From Enoplolaimus lenunculus (taxonomy: Eukaryota > Nematoda > Enoplea > Enoplida > Thoracostomopsidae), in the NCBI GenBank assembly GCA_030248215.1, contig JASANG010002720.1:1-64000 (forward strand): DNA of 64,000 nt. Direction: 5' to 3'. Numbering within the stretch: the stretch's first letter is position 1; the number at the start of each line of letters is the position of its first letter. The position numbers were made by a program, and so were the translations under genes. Positions 54,601 through 64,000 of the stretch are shown one piece after another. A model generated the notes under the pieces. It was not told the DNA's origin and made no database searches. It saw only the letters and a program-made list of their open reading frames with translations.

Positions 54601-57600
54601 GAGTGCCGGGTTTGTTCCGTCTACATCGCAAATTGCTGCTAATGGACATTGGCAACCGGATGTTGTGGCAAGTTGCAGGTCAGTCTGACTATAGCAGAAA
54701 AACTGATATCTTCGCGAAATGATGATATTTTTACTGCCAAATCCTATCATTACAAGAGCTTTTGCGTTTTAACAATTTTTCAGGAAACACAGATGTGATG
54801 TATGTATAAATACATAAGTTAGATTGACATACAGTGTATAGTACTTACTGTATATTAATTTGCCTGTTATCACTAGGGTTTGCAGTGCGATGTGAAAATG
54901 TTAGAAAGATGTTACTGTGATTTGTCATGATGTCTTGTTTTTAGAATGCAACGAGCCGATGAGCAGCAGCCTATAGCTCCTCCCCGTCGGCGAAAAGCAA
55001 GATCTATATATGGGGTTAGTCAAAGTGGTTTACTGTCTTGCCTATTGTAGGTTGCGCTTGTTTTGATGTAGCATATTAACAATATGTGAAACGCTGTGGG
55101 CACACTTTTCAGAAATACTGTGTTGTTCTTCCACAATCGTTTTGGTCGCCACGGTTTATCTTTCAAAGTGTAAAACCTGTTTATTCAGTGCAAACAGCTT
55201 TTAACTCGGTGGTTTGGAACCGCGACCAGAAGTCGAGGATTCAGCAAATGTATGGATGTATTGTTGAAGCAATTGATGACTGATGAACAAAATTTCACTG
55301 TGAATCTATGCATTTTTATAGAAACGCAATAATTATGAACGCATAAGTTGAAAAACACAAACTATGAAAAGCCGATTAGAAATAATTAATTCTGAAACTT
55401 GATTTCTTTTTCGGTGATGATCAAAACTTAACCAAGGCCGAAACTTATCATGGCCGGTGCTGGTTTTAAATTGAGACCGCCCATTTCTGGTTGTAGACAA
55501 AAGTAGAAATATTATATGAAAATAAGTATGCGTTTTCATGTTATATTACAAGTTTTGCAGTGTACCAGTGCCGATACAACCGTAAGCGGCGTTTGCAGCA
55601 GCCCTGAACAAGGTGGTAGCAAAGATAGGTCTGATTCGTTAGGATGCAGCGCGTCTTATAAAAATTCTCCGACGAAACACAAAAGTTCAACGTTGAATGT
55701 GATTAAATCCCCAACAACAAGTGATTATTGGGTATGCAGATGTATTATTCGCACTGGTTTAATCATTTTGATAAATCGTCATCCTGTTTGTGTTCCCGAT
55801 TGTATTTTTCTATTTGGAAGACCTGTTATCTCATTTTAGAACGCTAACTTGAGGTCGGTCAAACTCATACTAATTATAGCGAAGGCAAAATATCTTAAAA
55901 TATGCAAAACGCTCACGTGAGGCCTATTTCACGCATAATCTTTGTAGAATGGTGGCCGGATGTCTTCAACGCATACCTACTAGGTATAGAATGGAAGCAG
56001 AATGTTTTAAAATGTGCCAAACCCACACGTGAGGTCCGTTAAACGCATACCAGTTATAGAATATAAGCACAATGCCTTAAAATTTGACAATCCCTCACGT
56101 GAGGTCCGTTCAACTCGTCGTTATAGTATGGAAACTGTCGTAAAATGTGCAAAACGCTCGTGTGAGGTGCGTGTAACGCATGCTAGTCATAGAATGGAAG
56201 CAGAATGCCGTAAAATGTGCAAAGTGCTCAAGTGACGACAGTTCCACACTAGTTATAGAACATAAATAGAATGTCTTAAAATGTACAAGACGCTCACGTG
56301 AGGTCCGTTCAACACATAATTGGTTTATAATGAAGGCAGAATGTCTTGAAATGTACAAGACACTCATGTAAGGCCCGTTCAACATATACTAGTTATAGAA
56401 TGAAAACAATGTGTTGGAATGATTTCTGAGTACCAAATTACGGGCCCCATCCTGCGAATTACTTGCCCCTTGTTTTATTAATGCCAATATGTACATTGCA
56501 TTTTCAGGAAGATAATTTCAATCTGCAACCGTCCACTAGTGTTATTTCTGGAACAGTGAAACAGGATCGATTATTCAGCTCTGAGACAAAATCGATGGAT
56601 TTAGACTGTTCAACGGTTCAGGCTGATCCTCTGTCGCTGCATATTATGCGACTAACGGCCAAAATGGACCAAAGGTAGGTTTTTAGAAAATGTTTGAAAG
56701 TGACGATTTGTGTACGATTCTTATTTTGAAAATGTACAGAATCGAATGACGATTTCAATTTTGATTCTCGATGCATAAAGTATAAATAGGATACAACCTT
56801 ACAACATTAAAAATTTGAAGACTTACACTTAACAACCATAACAGATTGTAATTTTATGAGAACGGTCCATTTCTATTAATTTTTTCAAACACATACGCAA
56901 GAGAGATAAAGTTTCTGTAATGAGACGCACTGATATACGCCAAGAAGTGAAATTGATTACATTCTAACTAACTGTTATGTGCAAAACGTTTCGCTAAAGG
57001 ATCGGAATTTTTTTGCAGAGCCGATGCCGGTACTCAGGAAAAGTGCCGATAAATACGGATGCCGTTTAATGGTACATCCCTAGTTTATTAACAGCACTAC
57101 ATTCGTGATGGACAGTATGCATTAAGATGTTATAAATCACATACTAAAGGTTGTATTACGTAGTGTACGATTTTTTCAAAATTCTAAGTAATTTCTGTAG
57201 TGGCGAACAACATTCCGGTGAATCCGACGATGCTGCATCAGATATCAGTAGTGAAATCGGAAGAAAGCTCGAACCAAAGGATTACGTGACGCAAGCACGG
57301 GTTAAAACGTAAGTCGAAGCTGTGTATTTTTGATGGGTGAATAATAATCATTTTAAGTAACATATTTATTTTCTCGTGTTTGAAAATTGACTGAAACTAG
57401 GTTTTTTAAGATTTACCAAAGTGCTTCTTTTTCTAACCATATCTTTGGCAAATAGGCGTAGGAGATATTGTTATTGTCCCTAGTATAAAAATTTTAATAA
57501 AAATGCTATTTAAAAACCACGTTTAGTATTGATGGCTGCTTGTTTGAGAGAAATTTTGTTATTCATAGAAGACCAGAAGGTATATTTTTGAATTATGCGT

Positions 57601-60600
57601 TTTGACTAACATACTCGCATATTTTTAGTGCGAAATACAAACGTATTCTTGGGCACACCGTTCGTAAGACTGGAAAGAAAATAGCGTCTAAAATTAAGAA
57701 AAGTAAATTGAGTATTGATAACTTATTTTGTTCGAGATTGTACATCACGCAGGCATCTGGATTTATTACGTAAAATTAAGTATCATTTGCCGTGAAGACT
57801 GATATTGATGTTATATTGTAAACGTCCACCCATGTTTTGGCTTCTCTTTGACGTTGGAAAAGTTTTAGCTATAACTTTTGCCAACAGTTGTAAACAATCT
57901 TCAATTTTTCGAGCATGCAAATAAGAGCTATCGCTGCTCTTCCAGTCTCGCTAATACAAAATTTACGGTGTAGTTGTAGATTTATTAATTTCTATTTATC
58001 AGCTTCTGAACAATATAAATCGAGCAAGGAAGAGCCGAGGCTTGAAAGCGATGAAGACGAAATCAGTGCAGAAACTGGAAAAGTTATACAGGTTAAACCG
58101 ACATTGACTATATCGTCTTTAAAACGACAACAAGGTTAATTGTTAAATATATGTCACATAGTAAAAGATTGGATGGCAATAGGTACTCTCAAAATATTAA
58201 AATATTTAGCTTTTGGACAGAGTTTTATGTATTTCATGTTCGGTACGATTTTATTTTTGGCATTTGTAGTATGTTGGTGTAGCGGTGCAAGGTTTTTCTA
58301 ATAAATTTTAATTTCGCCGCAGGTTCGTGCTTCACATCATAACAAAGGACCTTACAATTTTGAACAGCTTCGCTTGGCGCAAGATTTGAGTGGTGAACAC
58401 AACGTAAGTGTGATTATGCTTTGCCCATTTTTTGAAAATTTGACATCAGGAATGATTATTTAATTTACTTTTGCATTTAAACTATTCAATGGTTTGTTTG
58501 TATTTCTGTTATCGGACAGTCCTCCACGATATTTAAAGTTTGCTTTGTTTTATAGGGTGCAATTTGGTGCGTGCGATTTTCACTTTGTGGTCGTTTAATG
58601 GCAACTGCCGGTCAGGATAACTTAATTCGTGTTTGGGTGATGAAAGACGCATTCGATTATTTTAATGATATGAGGCTGAAGTATAACGCAGAATCAGCAG
58701 GTAATTCATTGCAATTAGACAAGCAATACTGCTTCATCTTGGACTGAAAATTGCTCTGAAACTTAAAGCTTTGTTGGAGCAGAAAATAAAAAATAAACAG
58801 TTGAATAATATTTAACATAAACATTTGGCTGTTTAATGATAATAACAAAACCTGGTTTATTTTCAGCAAATTCAAGTGATGGGACTTCCTGCGTTACGAT
58901 TCAAGACCAGGCGACTCTTACTCGTATGTTTGCACCGACACAAAGTTCCGGTAAAGTGACCTCATCTACAACAGGGGGGCCAGCTCCGGTGATAAGCCTT
59001 CATCGGTCTCCATCGCGCTCGCCGTTGCCTAAAATGCGTTCTGCTGCGGCTGTTAGCGCTGCCGTTGGCAAAACGAGCAGCAGTGGTGCCTTTTCCGAGA
59101 GTAACACATCGCCAACACATTCGCTACGATCAGCATCATCATCGAGGCCGTCGATAAGATCCGCAGCAACTCGACTCAGCCAATCACAACATGGACGTGC
59201 TGGTGGGGTGACAAGTAATATGCAACGTGAGGCATCGTTCGCTTCAGCCGCATCTGAACACATGTCTGAGTCAAGCGCTGGTACGGAGATAAATTTCATT
59301 GGTTTTTGACGTTTTGCCGCAGTTGCGTCATACACAATAGTGAATTTTAAATGCGATACACTGCGAAAAAGTATCAAATTTTAAGTGCATATGTACATTA
59401 AGACTTTGTTACTCTCTCCGAGTGCGTTCGGATACAAAAAATGCCGGAGTTGGAGCCGGATAATCTAATATCTGGCCATAGCTGGAACCGGAACCCGTTA
59501 GTAATCCAAATCTATATTAGAACGTAGCTATCTATTCATTCCGTGCCTAAGGTTTGATGTTGTTGTAGCCAGTTCCAGATCCTTCTAGAGTAGGCTTTGC
59601 AGTCCAAGCGCTGTCGCTGCTGCGACTGGATGATTCCATGGTCCAGCACCGTTGCATTGACAGGTTTTGAAGTGCAGTTGAACAGATGTTGCGTGTTGTG
59701 ATGCGCACCTTGACAGTCTGCACACTCGTCGCGTATAGCGGGGTCGATTCTGCTGCGGTACATCTACAGGATAGTACTGAAACGCGAACGTAGTTGTTTA
59801 CGCAGGACGACGATGCGATTGGCGGTAAAACTGAAACCGCATAGTTGATGATGGAACGTCCGATGGCCTTATATGTCGTCAGAAGTGTCTCCTTGCCTCG
59901 GCCCCAGTTGGACCCAGCCAGAGCCATCAGGACGGTGTTCCGTTGTTTGACACTGGTGGCAATGTTTCTGCAGTGCGGAGTGAACGTAAACATGGTGTCC
60001 AACGTAACGCGAATCACTTGAGGGTGAACGGTCGCCTCTTTAGTGAAAGGAGTTTGCAGAGTCACTGTGGACTTGAAGGTGGAAAGCTGCAGATTCTTGG
60101 CAGATAGGGTGTCTTTGAGGTTAGGCAGTCAATTGTTGAGCAACTCAACGACAGGTCGGATTTTCGGCCCACTTGTAAAAACCATGATATCGTTAGGGTA
60201 GCTCACGATTTTTACTCTTCATCTGCTGCTGACGGAAGATCATAACACTTACAACGATTCTATTCCATTATTTTACGATTTGCAACGTTGCGCTCAGTTG
60301 CAATATTTGTTTGGCCAAAGTTACTTTTGAGGATCCAGTTTTCTCTAGGTTCTAGTAATCTTGAAACCATGCTTTCATAAATGCTATTACTGTTGAAAAA
60401 TGTTTTGCTCAAAATATGTTAATGAGATTAGCAGCACTTACAGTGTCGTGCGGTACAAGTATTACTACTGCAGTCTGATCAACAACAGTTTCTTGTCCGG
60501 GCCTATCAATACTATTCGGCAGTAAGTAATAGTTGCCTGGAAAATGAATGAACCTTAGTCTCAGATTTGTACGAGCAGTGTGACTAACAAATACCACAAT

Positions 60601-63136
60601 CTTAAAGTAAGACTTGTCCTACAAAAAATTCAACTAAACATGTTGTATTTTAGAAGCAAACCGTACAGATTCTTCACAATTTTGCTTTATTTATCCCATA
60701 TTACTATTAATATTCTGGTATTTGCCGGAGCCGGAAATCCGGTTGCACTCTGCTTAGGTGATCTTTGAATTATCATTTATCGAAACCGACTTCAATGAAA
60801 TAAGAGCTTTTCATTATCGCACATGGTTAATAACCCTTTTCTTTCTGAATATCTGTCATGTGGAATGCGATGAGATGGGCACCGATTGGATGTTTGAATT
60901 AACATAATCTTAATGTTAAATGTGGTTTAATGACTCTTGTTTTGGTAACCAGTTGTTAATGTTAATACTAAACGTGGCTAGAATGTTAAGATTAGTTTTG
61001 GAATTACAAATACGCTTATGATTTCAGGCAACTCAACAAACATTACTGATGAAGAAGCATTGTGGCCTTTTCGTCCAATGCCTTTTTGTTTTTACCGTGG
61101 ACATACGGCAGATGTGCTGGATGTAGCGTGGTCTAAGGTTATTCTAATCAATCTTGGTATAAAAAGTCTTACATAATTTCTCCCAGAAATTCCTTTATGA
61201 AGTTTTGATTTAGGAATCTCACAGGTCTAAAATTGGCTGGAAGGCTAAACTTACGACTATGTTTAATGTTAGTGTACATACGTATCGGTGTGATTGTATG
61301 CTGAATGTTTGGAAGACTAAAGTTCTTTGAAGCATCGAAAAAAGTAAGTGCGATGTAGCGAGATTTAGCTATATTTTAAGTTGATCTTTCCTTGGTTGAG
61401 GGTGGTTTGCGATACTATGTTGTACATGAGCTTATGTTTCATACTATATTGGACATATGCTAATGTTTTAACTTTTAGAACTATTTTCTACTTTCGAGCA
61501 GTATGGATCGAACAGTTCGGCTGTGGCACATATCACGTGATGAATGTTTGTGCTGCTTTCAACATATTGATTTTGTTACTGCGATTGCTTTCTTGCCAAG
61601 AGTACGAAGTTAAAAAAACCAAGTCTTCGCTTTGAGTCAATATGGGTTTATGCTAGTTAGTGGTTGTTGAGAATTGCTTCCCACATGCTACGTATTATAG
61701 TATGTATAATTGTGATGCCACAATAATGCTAGGGTGGGTTCACTTTTTGTTACACCGTGTTAACAGCAGTATGTTTAGAGTTATCTTTTGAGTCTTTGCG
61801 TTATCGTTTCAGCATATTACGGTCAAGAAGCAAAAAACAGCGCATGTTTCGTACGGCGTTGGAAAATTTTCAAGCTATTCGCGTAGAACCGAAAATTGAT
61901 CAAAATCAATATATTAGTGACTGTTAATTTTAGGATGATCGATATTTTCTAAGCGGATGTCTAGATGGAAAACTGCGATTGTGGAATATTCCGGAGAAAA
62001 AAGTTGCGTTATGGAATGAAATCGATAACGGAACATTAATCACGGCGATGACGTTTGTGAAAAACGGAAAATTTGCTGTCGTTGGAACGTTTGATGGACG
62101 TTGCATTTTCTATTCGACTGATGTAAGTTTGTTCGTGTTAGTATATAAAGCTGTACTTGGATTAGTGATAATGAGAGATTGTACATTGAGTGGTAAGCCT
62201 GGACAGCCTACAACATCATTGTCTAGTTTGGTTTGGCCATTGGGTGTTAAACATTACCACCACAACGGTTTATACCAGTTCACTTGCTTGTTGGTGTCAA
62301 TAATTAGTGTTTTAACTTCGATTTTTAAATATTTTATACGGATTCGAATTTTAGCATTTAAAATATTTCACACAACTTGATGTCAAATCTTCACGCGGAA
62401 AAAACTCTCGCGGTCACAAAATAACTGGACTCGAAGCAAGTGCGGACAAGGTTTGTATTCCTACGTATTAGAATGTGATATCATTAAATTTGTGATTGAC
62501 ACACATATACTGCAAAGCACAATTACAAAAATTGCTGGCATCGCAATATTCCAATCGAAACAATATTTACTTTTTGGGTGTAATGCTTTGTCAAATTTAT
62601 CTACAGTCTTTGACCGTGTATCGGCTTTCAGTTTAATATCCGGTAAAAATCGATATCGTATCCGGTATGAATTTGCCGCATGGCGGATATTTATGGTTGT
62701 GGTCCCGTACACCATAAAACTGCTTTTGACAAGTGGACATACTGGGTAAAAAGTTTTACCAAACCGAACCGAGCAAAATCTCGGAAAAAGATTGTACTGA
62801 ACCGAACCAAGAGATAATTCGGAAAAGCCAAACACGAAAGCAGTTACATGTGTGCACTCCTGGGTAGAGAGTTTCCACGTTTGGTTCGGTATACTCTCAT
62901 CTATACATTGGCCAATTCAATTATTCATGGCCGAAGAAGTTTGAATTCAGTTACTGCGATATAATTTCAAACGACTTTATGATTGGAAGTAGTGAACTAG
63001 TTTCCTATACTATTTTTTAGCTTCTGGTTACCTCAAACGATTCAAGAATACGTTTGTACGATTTTACGGATTTATCGCTCACATGCAAGTATAAAGGTTG
63101 CTCAAATGGAAGCAGTCAAATTAAAGCCGGGTTCAG
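48611..63136 (+). CDS. WDR44: WDR44-like WD40 protein (Rab11 effector), 5' and central part; gene runs off the window
   Basis: Relative of human WDR44 (Rabphilin-11) and C. elegans sym-4, which bind Rab11 on recycling endosomes. Exons: 48611-48829, 49393-49471, 49880-49975, 52165-52641, 53493-53630, 54267-54678, 54945-55014, 55561-55731, 56508-56674, 57201-57308, 57629-57702, 58003-58091, 58323-58403, 58556-58700, 58867-59280, 61028-61137, 61479-61601, 61934-62122, 62355-62450, 63021-63136. Phases agree. Exon 3 could instead end at 50044 and exon 15 at 59299. The N-terminus QFFDAED (residues 6-12) is FFAT-like. A Ser/Pro-rich region with a basic PPRRRKAR patch follows, then HNKGPYNFEQLRLAQ and WD repeats (GQDNLIRVWVMK; SSSMDRTVRLWHI; SGCLDGKLRLWNI; GTFDGRCIFYST; SNDSRIRLYD). 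A Ser-rich loop of about 140 residues splits the first two. The final repeats lie past 64000. Confidence 0.93.
50163..51360. repeat. CCGGAACCGGATA-type dispersed repeats in WDR44 intron 3
   Basis: Short tracts such as TTACCGGAACCGGATACGGA (50182), GCCGGAACAGGAACAGGAAC (50643) and TATCCGGATAATCTAATATG (51309) recur, interspersed with AT-rich DNA. They are the same degenerate core as in family 4. Similar tracts occur in other WDR44 introns at 53160-53240, 54030-54090, 59440-59500 and 62630-62700. Confidence 0.55.
51559..51881. mobile_element. Family 1-like MITE with both TTAGGC and GGTCTCG tracts
   Basis: GACCCATGTTACTTTTAAGG at the left is inverted against CCCCTCAAATAACACTGGTC at the right. 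The interior has GGTCTCGGTGTTTAGTCTCA and later GCTAAGGCTTAGGCG. The 8-bp flanks do not match, so it is older than the intact copies. It lies in WDR44 intron 3. Confidence 0.65.
55855..56412. repeat. About 62-bp tandem repeat with CACGTG cores in WDR44 intron 8
   Basis: Roughly eight imperfect units share GCTCACGTGAGGTCCGTTCA, then a TAGTTATAGAATG-like part and AGAATGTCTTAAAATGT. The E-box CACGTG is intact in four units (near 55914, 56028, 56097 and 56296). The intron is 776 bp (55732-56507), so the array fills most of it. Confidence 0.85.
59548..60240 (-). mobile_element. LINE fragment: reverse-transcriptase part of a Jockey/CR1-like element
   Basis: Minus-strand reading gives, in order, SYPNDIMVFTSGPK (a changed Y-x-DD catalytic box), a NLQLSTFKSTVTL segment, TKEATVHPQVIRVTLDTMFT with FTPHCRNIAT, and LAGSNWGRGKETLLTTYKAI with GRSIINYA. 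These are typical of the palm and thumb of non-LTR retrotransposon reverse transcriptases. At least one stop (after VELLNN) and a frame change past SIINYA break it, and the catalytic box has YPND in place of YADD, so it is dead. Both ends of the element are missing. It lies in WDR44 intron 15, antisense to the gene. Confidence 0.85.
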
Positions 63137-63155
63137 GTAAGTTAAAATAACACTC

Positions 63156-63700
63156 AGTCAGTGCCATGCCAGATTGAAACTTAATGCCAGGTATGGGCAG
63201 TCTCTGACTGGGCCTCGGTCTCGGCAAGTCTCGGAATTTAGCTGGTCTCGGTCGCACTTTTCTTGAGTCTCGTGGTTTGTAAATCGAGACCAAAGAGGTT
63301 CAAACCGATAAAAAATTGCTATGAGCTGTGTACTAGTATACTTCATTCAACACTACGACTGTTTTAATGAAGATAGCAGTGTGAGAGTAAACAAGTAAAT
63401 AAAATTGCACAGCACACGCAAAGTGAATGGGGTTTTTACAGAGTTGATCACCAAGTAATGTTTTCATTAATACTGGGACTGACGGTCGTATATACTCCGT
63501 TTAAGTTCATTTTCATATGTGCGCAACGTCTGTATGGAGCTGGAGATAGTTTTGTGGAAGTTTTCAATCGTTGCGTTTGTGCCGCCATTCCTAAGTTTTA
63601 AATAAAGTATAAGTTGGCCGAGACCGAGACCAAAAGTCGTGGTCTCGGTAGGTTGGGTCGTAGTCTCGGTCTCGCTGTCATGACCGTGCTGAAAACCTCT
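63156..63700. repeat. GGTCTCG-rich dispersed repeat in WDR44 intron 20
   Basis: GGCCTCGGTCTCGGCAAGTC, GCTGGTCTCGGTCGC and, 400 bp on, GGCCGAGACCGAGACC with GTGGTCTCGGTAGGTTGG. The 63216-63320 part matches 41185-41300. Inverted tracts at the two ends suggest an element of about 500 bp with degenerate terminal repeats, but no exact border was fixed. Confidence 0.5.
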
Positions 63701-64000
63701 TTAAGCACGACATAGTGCTTAAGTAAGTGTTTAACTTAAGTAAACATAAGTCAGTGATAAAATTTGATATATTACAGATTAACAGTTCAGGCATATTAAC
63801 CTTGGTCTAATTGTAATTGTTGACTCATGGTGCCTCCATACAAAACTATTGCTTTCTTGTTATGTCAATGGTTTACAATGGTTATTTGTTTCTGCTCAAA
63901 AAATTAAGTGTTTACTTAAGTCGGCGACATTTTCAGAAACCCAATCATTATTAACAACGCTAAGGAAAGTGGTTTAGCGTACAGCTGTTATAGGAACTGA
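63701..64000. other. WDR44 intron sequence at the right edge
   Basis: Contains AAGTAAGTGTTTAACTTAAG palindromes. An acceptor-like CATTTTCAG at 63928-63936 is followed by sequence that does not resemble the next WD repeat. The next true exon is probably beyond the window. Confidence 0.4.

Noticed and set aside
59000-59377. Minus-strand frame of 125 codons
   Set aside because: It is a shadow of the Ser-rich WDR44 exon at 58867-59280.
63937-64000. Next WDR44 exon after the acceptor-like CATTTTCAG
   Set aside because: The translation does not resemble the expected WD repeat and meets a stop at the window edge.
1-64000. Retrovirus-like, LTR or Polinton-type fossils
   Set aside because: I found no gag, protease, integrase, capsid or envelope-like frames and no long terminal repeats. 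The only retroelement piece is the LINE fragment at 59548-60240.

Overview
The window looks like nuclear DNA of a nematode. Three things point there: many degenerate runs of TTAGGC/GCCTAA, the nematode telomere hexamer; a methyltransferase of the FkbM/Methyltransf_21 type that is much expanded in nematodes; and four protein genes whose closest recognisable relatives are animal proteins. Introns are long (about 0.1-2 kb), AT-rich and full of small transposons, unlike compact Caenorhabditis genomes. A repeat-rich lineage such as a clade I nematode is plausible, but that is inference. I saw no bacterial features, no CRISPR array and no retrovirus-like or Polinton-like element.

Layout. 1-5821 is a 17-unit tandem satellite of about 347 bp with higher-order structure. 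5.8-13.5 kb holds a tRNA-like sequence, an uninterrupted methyltransferase exon (8348-9353, +) with GGCGGGAAATT minisatellites on both sides, a tRNA-derived SINE and small DNA transposons. From 13.6 to 47.0 kb three genes lie on the minus strand: PAPS transporter copy A (13627-20323, 7 exons, 449 aa), imidazolonepropionase/AMDHD1 (27110-35018, 11 exons, 436 aa) and PAPS transporter copy B (39687-46978, 7 exons, 430 aa). From 48.6 kb to the right edge a WDR44-type WD40 gene runs on the plus strand (20 exons seen, about 1156 codons) and leaves the window before its last WD repeats. I built these four spliced models by hand. Splice sites, reading phase and homology agree at almost every junction. 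The exceptions are the ends of WDR44 exons 3 and 15 and the missing 5' part of the methyltransferase.

Functions. The two transporters should carry PAPS, the sulfate donor, into the Golgi for sulfation. AMDHD1 catalyses the third step of histidine breakdown. WDR44 is a Rab11 effector in recycling-endosome traffic and has an FFAT-like N-terminus. The methyltransferase substrate is unknown. The genes share no pathway. The transporter pair is a gene duplication that now flanks AMDHD1.

The most unusual content is the mobile DNA. One hAT-like MITE family, with 8-bp target duplications and GGCC(C/A)ATG ends, carries telomere-like TTAGGC tracts inside it. A second hAT-like family has inserted into one of those copies. 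A third family has inserted exactly at an AMDHD1 splice donor, so the donor in use is the target-site duplication itself. Other families with TA duplications, a SINE pair, a LINE fragment and dispersed CCGGAA- and GGTCTCG-rich repeats fill much of the rest.
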